DNA of 64,000 bases from Sepioteuthis lessoniana (taxonomy: Eukaryota > Mollusca > Cephalopoda > Myopsida > Loliginidae): assembly GCA_963585895.1 (NCBI GenBank), contig OY757947.1, positions 35,406,883 through 35,470,882 of the forward strand, written 5' to 3'. This document shows positions 1 to 12,865 of this stretch, piece after piece. The notes under the pieces were generated by a model that worked only from the letters and a program-made list of their open reading frames with translations, made no database searches and was not told where the DNA came from. How positions within the stretch are numbered: position 1 is the first letter of the stretch; each line of letters starts with the position of its first letter. Position numbers and translations under genes: made by a program.

Positions 1-3000
1 CCAACGCGTGGTGGATTTGTACCTATGAAGATGAATAAAAGATACACACGGGAAATTAATTTTTCCCGAAGAAGTTTGGATTATACCAACGTGCGGTGGA
101 TTTGTACATTTGAAGATGAAGAAAAGTGGAAAAACTGAAATTTACATTTCCCGAAGAAGTTGGGATCATACCAACGCGTGGTGGATTTGTACCCATTAAG
201 ATGAATAAAAAATGAACAATGGAAATTTACATTTCCCGAAGAAGTTTGGATTATACCAACGCATGGGGGATTTGTACCTATTAAGATGAAGAAAAGATGC
301 ACAATAGAAATTTACATTTCCCCATGAAGTTTGGATTATACGATCGCACGGTGGATTTGTACCAATGAAGATAAAGAAAAATGGAAGAATTGAAATTTAC
401 ATTTCCCCAAGAAGTTTGGATTATACCAACGCGTGGTGGATTTGTACCTACGACGATGAATAAAAGATGCAGAATTGAAATTTACATGTACCGAAGAAGT
501 TTGGATTATACCAACGCTCGGTGGATTTCTACCTATGAAGATGAATAAAAGATGCAGAATGGAAATTTACATTTACCGATGAAGTTCGGATTATACCAAC
601 GTGCGGTGGATTTGTACCTATCAAGAAGAAGAAAAGATGCACAAGGGAAATTAACATTTCCACAAGAAGTTTGGATTATACCAACGCGCAGTGGATTTGT
701 ACCTATGAAGATGAATAAAAGATGCAGAATGGAAATTTACATTTACCAAAGAAATTGGGATTATACCAACGCGCGGTGGATTTGTACATAGGGAGAGGAA
801 TAAAAGATGATCAATGGAAATTTACATTTACCGAGGAAGTTTGGATTATACCAACGCGCGGTGGATTTGTACCTATGAAGATGAATAAAAGATTAACAAG
901 GGAAATTTACATTTCCCGAAGATGTTTGGATAATACCAACGCGCGGAGGATTTGTACCTCGGGAGATGAATAAAAGGTACACAATGGAAATTACATTTAC
1001 CGAAGAAGTTTGGATTATACCAACCCGCGGTGGATTTCTACCTATGAAGATGAATAAAAGATGCTGAATGGAAATGTACATTTACCGAAGAAGATTGGAT
1101 TAAACCAACGCGCGGTGGATTTGTAACTGTGAAGATGAATAATAGATGCAGAAGGGAAATTTACATTTACCGAAGAAGTTTGGATTATACCAACGCGCAT
1201 TGAATTTGTACCTATGAAGATGAAAAAAAGATGCAGAATAGAAATTTAAATTTATCGAAGAAGTTTGGATTATACCAAGGCTTGATGGATTTGTACCTAT
1301 GAAGATGAATGAAAGATGCACAATGGAAATTTACATTTACCGAAGAAGTTTGGATTATACCAACGTGCGGTGGATTTGCACCTAGGAAGATTAAGGAAAG
1401 ATGCGGAATGGAAATTTACATTTCCCGAAGAAGTTTGGATTATACCAACCGGCAGTGGCTTTGTACCTATGAAGATGAATAAAAGATGCACAATGGAAAT
1501 TTACATTTCCCGAAGAAGTATGGATTATACCAACGCGCGATGGATTTGTACCTATGAAGTTGATGAAAAGATGCACATTGGAAATTTACATTTCCCGAAG
1601 ATGTTTGGATTATACCAACGCACAGGGAATTTGCACGTATGAAGATGAATAAAAGATGCAGAATGGAAATTTACATTTCCCGAAGAAGTTTGGATTATAC
1701 TAACGCGTAGTGGATTTGTACCTATGAAGATGAATAAAAGATAAACAAGGGAAATTTACATTTCCCGAAGATGTTTGGATTATACCAACGCGCGGTGGAT
1801 TTGTTCTATGAAAATTAATAAATGATGCACAATGGAAATTTACATTTCCGGAAGAAGTTTGGATTATACCATCCCGCAGTGGATTTGTACATCTGAAGAT
1901 GAAGGAAAATGTAAAATTGAAATTTACTTTTCCGCAAGAAGTTTAGATTATACCAACGCGCGGTGGATTTGTACCTATTCAGATGAATAAAAATGCACAA
2001 TGGAAGTCTTCATTTCCCGAAGAAGTTTGGATTATACCAACGCGCGGTGGATTTGTACCCATTAAGATGAAGAAAAGATGCAGAATGGAAGTTTTCATTT
2101 CCCGAAGAAGTTTGGGTTATACCAACGCGCGGCGGATTTGTACTATGAAGATGAAAAAAAGTTGAAAAATGGAAATTGACATTTCCCGAAGAAATTTGGA
2201 TTATACCATCGCGTTGTGGATTTTTACCTTTGGAGACTAATAAAGGATGCACAAGGGAAATTTATATTTCCCGAAGAAGTTTGAATTATACCAACGCGTG
2301 GTGGATTTGTACCTATGAAGATGAATAAAAGATGCACGAGGGAAATTTACATTTCCCCAAGAAATTTGGATTATACCAACGTGCGGTGGATTTGTACCTA
2401 TGAAGATGAATAAAAGATGCACGATGGAAATTTACATTTCCCTAAAAAGTTTGGATTATACCAACGCGCGGTGGATTTGTACCTATGAAGTTGAATAAAA
2501 GATGTACAATGGAAATTTACATTTCCCGAAGAAGTTTTGATTATACCAACGCGTGGTTGATTTATATCTATGAAGATGAATAACAGATGCACAATGGAAT
2601 TTTACATTTCCCGAAGAATTTTGGATTATACCAACGCGCGGTGGATTTGTACTTATGAAGATGAATTAAAAATTTACGATGGGAATTTATATTTCCACAA
2701 GAAGTTTAGATTATACCAACATTCGCTGGATATGTACTATAAAAATGAATAAAAGATGCACAATGGAAATTTACATTTCCCGAAGAAGTTTTGATTATAC
2801 CAACGCGCACCGGATTTGTACCTATGAAGATGAAGGAAAGATGCACAATGGATATTTACATTTCCCGAAAAAGTTTAGATTATACCAACGCGTGGTGGAT
2901 TTGTACCTATGAAGATGAAGAAAAGATGCACAATGGAAATTTACATTTCCCGAAAAAGTTTGGATTATACCAACGTGCTGTGGATTTGTACCTATGAAGA

Positions 3001-4350
3001 TGAATAAAAGATGCACGATGGAAATTTACATTTCCCGAAGAAGTTTGGATTATACCTACGGGCGTTGGATTTGTATCTATGAGGATGAATAAAAGATGCA
3101 CAAGGGGAATTTACATTTCCCGAAGAATTTTGGATTATACCAACGCGCGGTGGATTTGTACCTATGAAGATGAATATAAGATGCACGATGAAAATTTACA
3201 TTTCCCGAAGAAGTTTGGATTATACCAACGCGCGGTGGATTTGTACCTATGAATATGAAGAAAAGAGGAAAAATGGAAATTTACATTTTCCGAAGAAGTT
3301 TAGATTATACCAACGCGCTGTGGATTTGTACCTATGAAGATGAAGAAAAATGGAAAAATTGTAATTTACTTTTCCCCAAAAATATTAGATTATACCAACG
3401 CTCGGTGGATTTGCACCTATGAAGATGAATAAAAGATTCACAATGGAAAATTACATTTCCCCAAGAAGTTTGGATTATAGCAACGTGCGGTGGATTTGTA
3501 CCTATGAAGATTAATAAAGCATGCACGATGGAAATTTACATTTCCCGAAGAATTTTGGATTATACCAACGCGCGGTGGATTTGTACTTATGAAGATGAAT
3601 TAAAGATTCACGATGGAAATTTACATTTCCACAAGAAGTTTAGATTATACCAACGTTCGCTGGATTTGTACTATAAAAATGAATAAAAGATGCACAATGG
3701 AAATTTACATTTCCCGAAGAAGTTTTGATTAAACCAACGCGCGGTGGATTTGTACCTATGAAGATGAAGGAAAGATGCACAATGGATATTTACATTTCCC
3801 GAAAAAGTTTAGATCATACCAACGTTCGGTGGATTTGTACCTATGAAGATGAAGAAAAGATGTACAATGGAAATTTACATTTCCCTAAAAAGTTCGGATA
3901 ATACCAACGCGTGGAGGATTTGTACCTATGAAGATGAATAAAAGATGCACGATGGAAATTTACATTTCCCGAAGAAGTTTGGATTATACCAACGTACGGT
4001 GGATTTGTACCTCTGAAGATGAAGAAAAGATGCACAAGGGAAATTTACATTTCCCGAAGAAGTTTGGGTTATACCAACGCGTGGTGGATTCGTACCTATG
4101 AAGATGAAGTAAAGATGCATGATGGACATTTACATTTCCCCAAGAAGTTTAGATTATAACAACGCTCTGTGGATTTGTACTATGAAAATGAATAAAAGAT
4201 GTACAATGGAAATTTACATTTTCCGAAGAAGTTTAGATTATACCAACGCTTGGTGGATTTGTACCTATGAAGATGAATAAAAGATGCACAAGGGAAATTT
4301 ACATTTCCCCAAGAAGTTTGGATTATACGAATACGCGCGGTGGATTTGCT
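1..4350. repeat. 85-bp satellite array, about 51 monomers
   Basis: Head-to-tail monomers of about 85 bp fill this stretch and run off the left edge. Recurrent landmarks are TTGGATTATACCAACGCG, GGTGGATTTGTACCTATGAA and GGAAATTTACATTTCC; the last is a near palindrome with 6-bp arms. Open frames begin at 85-bp steps (for example 2822, 2907 and 2992 on the minus strand), which is the signature of the period. Because 85 is not divisible by 3, the frame rotates at each monomer, so short ORFs here are not genes. Monomers differ by a few to about 15 substitutions and rare 1-bp indels, and some mix two variant types (GATGAATAAAAG and GATGAAGAAAAG). The array ends at about 4350 within a monomer. Function is unknown; centromeric, subtelomeric or interstitial satellite are all possible. 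Confidence 0.97.
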
Positions 4351-6479
4351 CCTTATTTCTCTCCTCTCAGTAGTCGACCACGTGACAACTATCATAGATT
4401 ATTTAGGATAAAAGTGTAATAAAGGAGAAAAAACAAAAAACCGACGTGTAGACACACAAAGACACAGGAAGAAGCACGAGGGGGGAAGATTGGTAGTCAG
4501 GTAAATTTTATGGTGTATCAACCCCTCATAGACTTTTTGTGGGATGAAGAGTAATAAAAAAAAAAAACGGAAATATATACGTATACGTGTACAAAGAATC
4601 GAAAAAGAGAAACAATACATGGAGAGATTGAAATTGGTCACGGAAAATTAAAACGAACTGAAAATTCACAGACACAAATCTTGTAATTAAAAAGAACCAC
4701 GACTTTTTCAAAATAGTCACCACTATATAAATTAAAGGCAATACAAGAACAAACCATTTTTCTTACTGAAGACGACGTAAAACGTCAGAAACACGCGTGA
4801 AAGAAAAATAACTAACTTCAAAACAAATCCTTTTGTGGACCTATTCACTTTAAAATATATAAATTATTTAGATATTCTTAACATGTCTAAATTTTTATAT
4901 GATTGTATTTATTCCACCGAATAGAAAAGTGCCACAAGGCCAACAAATTGTTCGACTTAACAAAATCCATTCTCTGAATATAATAATATATCATTTAATT
5001 TACTATAAAGTCACATATATTGTGCAAAACTTATAAGATTATTCTTTAAGAAAGAGTCTAAATATTTCATAGTTACCTCTCTTGTTATAATGTTCATTTC
5101 CATGGACAAGAATTTCTTCAAAAATACTTTTCAAAGAAAATTTAGTTTTCAACAGAATTAGTATTTGTAACAAAATGTGCATATTGTGGACAGTAAAGTA
5201 CCTCTCAAAGATTAGGTATGTATAAATGGGCACATCCATCTAGGATAGATCTTTCCAGGTTTACCAGCAACAATATATTTTGTGAACCTGACCGTGTTTG
5301 GTAAATACAGCTTCTATAACAAGATTTCTGAATCATTTCTCGTTCCTCAACGACATTTGCATCGGAAAAATGAGGTCTAAGCTGTTCGGGTTTTGGTTAT
5401 TCTTTCCTTGTTTTTCAAATGGTAAAAATGCCCGTATTTGTTAATGTGGAGGATTTTGATGTTCTCGTAGTTCAATTGAAAAAAAAAAATCTTCGTGTGT
5501 CGGATCCACAATTAACAACACAAGTAATATGAACAAAACAGACAAAATAATTTCACAGCAACAAGAATGTTAAAACATTTTCTTTTATACCATAAAACAA
5601 TCGAGGAAAAGGTAATACAAAGAAGCCAGGTTAGAATAAGTCTATGTATATGAGTGTGTTGGTGTGTATAATACAAATACATCTTTTTCTGAGTTAGTAA
5701 CTTATACTTTATATCATCGACCATTTTTTTTATAAAATTAGCTTCAAATGTTTAGTTTTATGTTAGACTTCTTCGCTTCTTTCAAAGTGTTGTAGTTTTC
5801 AGAATGGTTTCAATTGTCCACTTTCACAAGTAAATTGCAGTCACCCATTACTTTCCTCAGGTTGTTTTTATTTCCTCCGATGTAGCTAAAGATAATTCCC
5901 TACTTCATTGTATTCCTTCTGTCGTATTCACTCAATCATGTATGCAAGCTTTGCACTTTTCCTTGCAGAAAGTTTTTATTTTCATTAAGATTTCAACAGT
6001 TTTTATTGTCCACTTCCTTGAGTAGATTGCCATTTTTTAAAATCTTTTTACCAGTTCGAAAATATTCTCTGCTAGAGATGATTTTTTACAATATAAATAT
6101 GAAAACAATTTAGCAAAACAAATCTTGCAATGATTCTACTAAAAGAAATTTTGTAACTTTTGTTGCCGCAATATCTGAATAGGATTTAAAGAGACTCCAT
6201 TTTATTTTCATTTGAAAAAGCTATCAGTTTGTTTTTCTCTGGTCCTTTGCTACGTTACAAACCGTGGAATCCCACCTGTGTGGGGAATTTACCATTCGGA
6301 AGCCCATTCGCCTTGTTTTTGACAGGGATACACTACTAGTATACTCAAATCTGGAGTAGGATTTTGAGCCCTACCTAATTTCGGGTTTCCAATCGACAAT
6401 AAATAGTGCTGTACACTTTATCAGTGGTCAAAGTCTTATTCTCTCAACGAAACTGACCCTCATTCACAGCTTTGTAGTA
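4351..6479. other. gene-free AT-rich duplicated flank
   Basis: No supportable gene. Bases about 4490-5480 match about 58465-59415 in the same orientation at roughly 80-85% by eye, through landmarks such as ATTGGTCACGGAAAATTAAA and AACAATATATTTTGTGAAC. Bases 5560-5690 resemble 45710-45830. This is the outer 3' flank of the zinc-finger module seen at 46-48 and 58-61 kb, here without a finger array next to it. Confidence 0.7.
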
Positions 6480-6760
6480 CCTTTATGATAAAATACAATT
6501 TGTATCTGATTAGCATGGCATTAATTCAAACCGTACTTCCAAACCACATCGTCCTTCATGCAACATTATTATTCATAGATTTCTACAAAGTATTTGATTC
6601 TATAAAGATAGAAAAGTTGGACAGATACTACTGGCATATGGTCTCACCAAAGAAGCTCTTACCGCTATGACGATGCTTTAAAAAAACACGAAAGCAATGT
6701 TGCCCTCACCTGATGGCAACAGGAACAATCTTCGTCTTTGTCGCTGCAATTTATGGAGCG
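6480..6760 (+). pseudogene. RTE-type LINE reverse transcriptase fragment
   Basis: A conceptual translation starting about 6540 shows LLFIDFYKVFDSI, the RT motif A region (F-x-D-x-x-x-x-F-D) of non-LTR retrotransposons. After a frame change it continues as a segment ending in SPDG at about 6705. The same order (KETVKGIMIL, then SPDGDT) is read on the minus strand of the larger LINE copy near 38030-38100, so both belong to one family. Motif C (the ADD box) is absent because the fragment stops before it and passes into a 110-bp tandem repeat. It is a short, frame-broken relic with no coding capacity. Confidence 0.75.
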
Positions 6761-6765
6761 ACATA

Positions 6766-7085
6766 GGCATCACCTGTTGTCAACCGCGACCAACTGATGA
6801 CACTCTGGGGGGATTTTTACCTTTCTGCAGAGCTGTGGTCACTGTATTCTACTGCCACAAACATTTCCTTCTTAGGCATCACGTGTTGTCTCCCTTGGCC
6901 AACTGATGACCCTGTTGAGAGGAGTTTTACCTTTCTGCAGAGCTGTGGTCACCGTATTCTACTGCCACTAACATTTCCTTCTTAAGCATCACGTGTTGTC
7001 ACCCTCGGCCAACTAATGACCCTGTCGAGAGGAGTTTTACCTCTCCGAAGAAGTGTGGTCACCGTATTCTACAGCCCTAGCCGAC
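6766..7085. repeat. 110-bp tandem repeat, about 3 copies
   Basis: Copies start at about 6766, 6875 and 6985 and share GGCATCACGTGTTGTC, GGAGTTTTACCT and GTGGTCACCGTATTCTACTG. The same core recurs at 29530-29660 next to another RTE 3' end, so it is probably LINE-associated 3' sequence that was locally amplified. Confidence 0.85.
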
Positions 7086-9712
7086 GGGGAGAGTTCACTT
7101 TCGTGTAATCATTTAGTCGAATAGGAGAGTCTCTTTGTGAACTCGATTGTTTTGAAGTGTGTGCAGCATGGCGACTGATATGTAAGCTTCCGTTATAGAA
7201 AATATAAACAACATGAAAAAACAAGACGTGATATCCTCCATTCAGATATCATTGTTATATATCGCTAAGAAGAAAAGATTTTCATTATATTTGATGTGAA
7301 TAATTTACCGACTGATTTTAACAAAGCAAGTTATATTAAATAATTAGCCAGTGATATTGATTTTTATTGATTTCTGATATTATTATTTTATGTTTAAATG
7401 TATTAAAATATTTTGCTGTCTAAAGATGAATAAAGTCTCGGAACAGACTTTTTTCTAACATTTTTTTTCAAAAGTAAAAAACAAGAGAGATGTTTCTGAG
7501 ATTTGAACTATTCGAGAAGGGTATCAATTTGATTTTGACTAACAAGCTCTCTCTGTCTCTCTCTCTCTCTCTCAATATATATATATAAATCTAATCATGA
7601 ATATATATATATATGTTAATATATATATGCAGAAGTGTGTGTTGAAGTCCCTGGAAATTTTTACAATATTGGAAGTTGGTAAATATACTTTTTTCAGTAA
7701 GACTATAAAAGTATTATCGTTGGCTGTAAGTTCCTCCATTCTTTATCAAAATATTACACAAAATTAATGTCATAAATATTTATTTATTCCTATTTCACAT
7801 TTATTCCTAATTTCATTTGGACTTTTGGCATACCCCATCAACCTCAGATAATAAATGGTTTATATTTAAACTATGATACTCTATTTGACGAACCTTTCGA
7901 AGTTAATAAGTTAAATTACGTATCGAACATTTTTATTTTCAAATTACATAATGTTTCTGATAACTGACCTATTCAAAAAAAGTATTTTCAAAATGTAATT
8001 GTTTAGATAATCCGTATTTCAATGGCCTGCTCGATGCAAATCAGCCAATCAAGTCACTTATAATTTCATAGGTACCTAACTGAAAAGAGCCGCTAAAAAT
8101 GTAGATTTTCAAATTATGGTTTGAAAGCTGTGAATAGTCGTCCAAAATCTGACTGCTGAGTAATATCATATTTGTCATCTTCATGTAAATGTGCCAATCA
8201 AGACGCTTTTCATTGGATGGACAACTTTCGAGAGACAATTGTCTCTTTTCCTTTCTTAGGTGTACAGAGGTAAATAGCATTGAAGATAAATCATTATTCA
8301 AAAAAATAGTAAAAAAGTAATAAAAAAAACTTTAAAAATGTTCAAAGATTAGGTCGATCCATGTCGAATATTAAAGAGGAGTGGATCTATACTTTGCTCG
8401 ACGTCAAAGAGTCGAGGATTTTCGAAAAGTCTTATGTTAGTTAACAAGCCAAATAATAGCATAACATTATTTAGTTGTCTAACTGACAATGTCTGACGAA
8501 TCTCATAGTCCTTCTCCATAGACGAAATCTGTTTCCATCGGTAACACTGATGGTCATTTCATTCCTTTTTTTTTCTAACAAAGTCTTGTTCCGTGTACTC
8601 TAATTGTATGTCACACTTGTTCTGGTTTACTTCCAACTGTTTCTTCTTGAATGACTCCCGTCTATTAAAAAATGATGCATATTCATAAGCAATAGTAATA
8701 TTACGTACTTACAAACCTGTGAATCATATTAAAAATGGCCACTTAGACAAAAAACAACAACAAAGGAATAAACTGTAACTTTTTTTGCCAACAAAGAAAA
8801 TATTCAAATAAAGATTAAAAGAGACGGACTCGTGGGTGTACAACAAAACAAATACATTTATTAACCCCAGGGAAAGACATGAAACTAATGACCATGAACA
8901 GAACTGTTTCAACTCTGTGGGCACCAGTTAAAAGGCCATCCACGATGTGTGATGATGGATTCTCAGTCTGCCTTTTTTTTCATATGTCTCCGGTCATCTA
9001 GTCCCGGGAAATCTCACAGTGCACGTTACCTTGGAGGAAAATATTTTTTAAACTACAGAGGGATATTTGATATTTTGATAACTTTGATATTTTTCGTTAA
9101 GTCTGATCATAAACACCAACAAAATCGACAGGCAGTTCAAGCTTTTCGAATCAGCTAAGATTAAAACGTCGCAAACATCAAATAAATAACTACTATTTTA
9201 TAAACTTTAACAGTTAAGAAAATTTAATTTTTTTAACCACTTTGAAATTGAAGTAAAACTCAAATTAATTACGTTATCATATTAGTTGCTTGCTTGGTTT
9301 CTATATTTTTAAATTCCTGTTAAACATTGGCTTCTGTTTTCCTTAAATTTATTTTAGATGAAGAATTGTCGGTGGATAAGTCAACACGACAATTGAGAAA
9401 TCTTTGATAGAATAGCAACCATTAGAAAAATCAAGTTTCCTGTGACCAAACAAAAGTTCGTATCCCTCTTATCAACATAGATAATATCGCCAAATTCCTC
9501 TGTCAGTGGTATTTTTCATTACAAACATTTCACCTTACAATAATACTCACACATCGTCTACAGAAGTTCTCAACGAAAATCGCTTCAACCTGAGATCATA
9601 CGCTACCCATCCAGGATCATTCGACTCGATTGGAGTTTTTCTACAAACGGGCGTCATTTTAGATATACATTCTTGTTCCGACCAATCAGAAATCCAGCAT
9701 GTTTCAATCATC
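7086..9712. other. gene-free region with duplicated flank
   Basis: No coding region can be supported. The first 50 bases are GC-richer remnants of the preceding repeat. CT and TA simple repeats occur at about 7550-7625. Bases about 8950-9450 are homologous to 46200-46600 and (from about 9225) to 59420-59580, anchored by AAAACTCAAATTAATTACGTT; this is the block lying just outside the minus-strand zinc-finger arrays. Confidence 0.6.
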
Positions 9713-10088
9713 TCTCTCTCTCTCTCTCCCGATCTATCTATCTATCTATCTATCTATCTAAAGATAGATACAGAAGACCTTTTCTATCTATCTCTATCTC
9801 TATGTCTGTCTGAGTCCATTCCTTGCATTTTACTCAGATTCAGTTAAAAGATGATGCGTAGGCCTCTATATCAGTCTGTCAGTATTTCATTGCTATATAT
9901 ATATATATATATTTTTATATCTACCTAATTATCTCTCTTTAACAGTCCTATCAAGATTAGTACTTATCTATCTCAGTCATTTCGTATCTCTGTATCTATT
10001 AATTATATATACATATGTGTATGTTTGTGGTTCTATCTTTATATGCTCTGGTTTTATGTATTTCAGCCTATTAATATATATCATAGCA

Positions 10089-10119
<31 letters not shown>

Positions 10120-10135
10120 ATTCTTTTCATATGTT
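9713..10135. repeat. CT, ATCT and AT microsatellite patch
   Basis: A CT run at 9713-9728 is followed by ATCT tetranucleotides at 9730-9760, an AT run at 9894-9912, and another ATCT run at about 10088-10120. The reading frame across 9506-9847 is a product of these repeats and is not called. Confidence 0.9.
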
Positions 10136-10642
10136 TAAAGATAATTTAATATTCTTTTAAGGAAAATGTGTAATTATTTTATATTTAATCAAAATTTAAT
10201 AATTCATTTTTTTTTTCAATCAAAATTAAATAAATTCAATTTTGATTTTTCTACCAAGATAGCAAATAGTTTCTGTGCCGAAAAGATGTGAGTTATCCGG
10301 CAGATAAAAGATAAAAGATAAATTCTTATATTGATAAAAATGAAGATCATCTGCAAATTCAGACGATACAGTTGAAGGTTTTCCAGATGGAAAAAAAAAG
10401 TTTTCTTCCAGAAATCCAACTCAAGAAATTTTATTTAACACAAAAATTATTAATAGATTTTTGCTTAAAACCTCTCAAGCGATATCTTAAACAATTAACA
10501 GTTTTACTGTATCGAAAAAAGCAAAATGTGTAATGTTAATACATTTTTTGACAAAATAAAAACAATTTTATAAAAGTGTTTCCTCTTTTGTTTATGTTTG
10601 CTAATATGCAATCAGAAAAAAAACCCGAAAATATATTTTTAT

Positions 10643-11010
10643 ATGAGAATTGATTTTTTATGTATTGCAGACGTTTTGTCCTCATCTTGGTAGTTTTTCT
10701 TTTTTTTTTTTTGTGTTGTTTCTTCTTCACTACATTTCGGCCAAATTTCACCTCTGGCCTTCTTCAGGTGATTAATCGCGACCTTAGATAGGAATGCAGA
10801 GTCTTGTAAGCGTATTCCCAGTAATCACTGCCTTCCATAGTTGTTGTCTATCGCACCACGTTTTTGACCAAATAAACCTCTGGACGGCTTGGGTAGGAAT
10901 TGAAACCGCTATCTTCTGGCAATGCTCACCTGTAAGCGTAGAGACTAAACACCTCTATCAGCTGCGCCACGAAGGGCGATCAAGGTTGGATTTTTTGGTC
11001 TTATAAATCC
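10643..11010 (-). repeat. tRNA-derived SINE, left arm of inverted pair
   Basis: On the minus strand a tRNA-like head begins near 10978 with CTTCGTGGCGCAGCTGATAG (A-box-like) and carries a B-box-like GGTTTCAATTCC about 60 bases later. The tail runs through GACCTTAGATAGG-type sequence to about 10643. The same unit in opposite orientation lies at about 11160-11510. No intact cloverleaf was confirmed, so this is a SINE and not a tRNA gene. Confidence 0.75.
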
Positions 11011-11159
11011 AATTATTTGTTCTCCTTATCTGGTCTTCCATAGTCGGGTCCGAACTGAATTTGTAATTGTCTTTAATTGGAAGCATTTTGAGATGAGGCT
11101 TCTTAATCTGAGAATTAATTTTTTATTTATTTTTATTTATTGCGGACAGTTTAATTGGA

Positions 11160-11510
11160 TAATTTAATTATAAGACCAAAAAATCCAACCTTGATCGCCC
11201 TTCGTGGCGTAGCGGATAGAGTCGTTGAGTCTCTTCGGTTCCAGGTGAGCATTGTCAGAAGATAGCGGATTCAATTCCTACCTGAGCCGGCCAGAGGTTT
11301 ACTTGGTTAAAAACGTGGTGCGATAGACAACAACTATGGAAGACAGTAATTACTGGGGATACGGTTACAAGACTCAGCATTCCTATTTGAGGTCGCGGTG
11401 AAATTTGTCCGAAACGTAGTGAAGAAGAAACAACACAAAAAATAAAAGACTACCAAGATGAGGACAAAAAGTCCGCAATAAATAAAAAAATAATTCTCAG
11501 ATTAAGAAGC
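11160..11510 (+). repeat. tRNA-derived SINE, right arm of inverted pair
   Basis: Plus-strand copy of the preceding SINE. The head reads CTTCGTGGCGTAGCGGATAG near 11200, and the B-box-like GGATTCAATTCCTACC is at about 11266. It ends near GAGGACAAAAAGTCCGCAAT. A separate inverted repeat brackets it: about 11068-11145 and about 11475-11548 are reverse complements (ATTGTCTTTAATTGGAA and its complement). That is TIR-like or a fold-back border, with the SINE nested inside. Confidence 0.75.
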
Positions 11511-11549
11511 CTAATCTCAAAATGATTCCAATTAAAGACAATATTTTTA

Positions 11550-12865
11550 TATCATTTTTATCAACCGATACTACAAATGTAACGGGAATTAAACGACTCT
11601 CTTGTTGATTACGTCAGTAAAAAGAGAATTAATCTCAAACATTAATCTTTAACAAAATTTGTTGGAGATTTTCATTTTAAAATGAAACTTGTTTTCTACG
11701 AATATCAGAAGCACAAAAATAAATAAACAATATAAAAATACGTCTATTACATATTAAAAGGATTTGTTCAACTCTAGAATGTCAACCTTTATTTAAATCA
11801 ACTTGGTTGTTCATATTACAATAAAAGATTTTTCTCAATACATAAACAATTATGTATAAAAGTCATGATAAAAGTTATGATGATAACTTAATAAATATTT
11901 AAATTTCGATTTTTCAACTTATGAAAAACCGCAGAAAGATCTAAACGTTTTTACTGTGCGAGCTCAATGTTCTTTCTGAACTTTTTCCGTTTGTCAAAAT
12001 ATTCTTTCAAATTCAAATTTCCTTACAATTAATTAAGCAGACGTTAATTTGAAATGCAACAGTATATTTTTTCACTTGAAACGCTGGAGATTTTTTCCAA
12101 ACCAAACTCACAGACACAGTATTTGATCCCTTTTTACAACAGCAACTCAAGCGTTCATTTCCCTTTACAAAACATGTAAAATAAAATAAAAAAACGCTTG
12201 CAACAAAAATAAATAAAATAAAACAAATAATTGTCTGGGAATGAACTGCAACATCATTCGATAAAAATATTTTTATATCTACCTATCTATATATCTATCA
12301 ATATCTCTATTTGTTTATCAATCTCATTTTTTTCCATATCTGTCAATCTATCTATACATATATGTCTATCTACCACGATGTAGTAACCAAGGAATTGAAC
12401 AGGCACCTCCAAGTAATCGTGTTCGAACTCCAATTGCAGTAGTTCGTTCAACGTGAAAGTCGATCAACATGAATTTTCTAGTGACATGCTTCGTTTCATT
12501 TTAAATGCATATCTGACGCAGTTTACATGGTATCTCAGACAAGCACATCCTAACCCTACCGAAACCAACACACTTACGTTCTTGCCCGGTTCCACAACCG
12601 TGAGTTTTTTTTTAACGGGAACAACACGTCATGCGACAACTCACACTCATGTTCCTTGAACATTTTCGACTAAAACGACAAACGCCTCACGATCAGACAA
12701 CATAGATTAGTAGATACCATCAACATCGATCATATCAATAAAAAAAAGAACAAATATCAATATGAACCTAATACTGAACACTAACTAGACCAATGATACA
12801 GCTTCTCCAATTAAACGGATCTAAACAGGTCACTTCCTTAACAATTTGAAAATACACGTTGATAC
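11550..12865. other. gene-free AT-rich region with possible SINE scrap
   Basis: No gene is supported. Bases 12375-12440 contain GTGTTCGAACTCC, a good pol III B box, preceded by a weak A-box-like stretch, so a truncated tRNA-derived SINE is possible. ATCT-like low-complexity sequence lies at 12270-12370. From about 12740 the flank related to 34170-34330 begins. Confidence 0.45.

Noticed and set aside
1316-1642. 108-residue ORF and dozens of 60-80 residue ORFs in the first 4.4 kb
   Set aside because: Products of the 85-bp satellite; the period is not a multiple of three and the same peptides appear in all frames.
1-4350. CRISPR array
   Set aside because: The repeats are contiguous monomers with no unique spacers and the context is eukaryotic.
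11195-11290. Functional tRNA gene
   Set aside because: A- and B-box-like motifs are present, but the arms do not close into a convincing cloverleaf and the unit continues into a SINE body.
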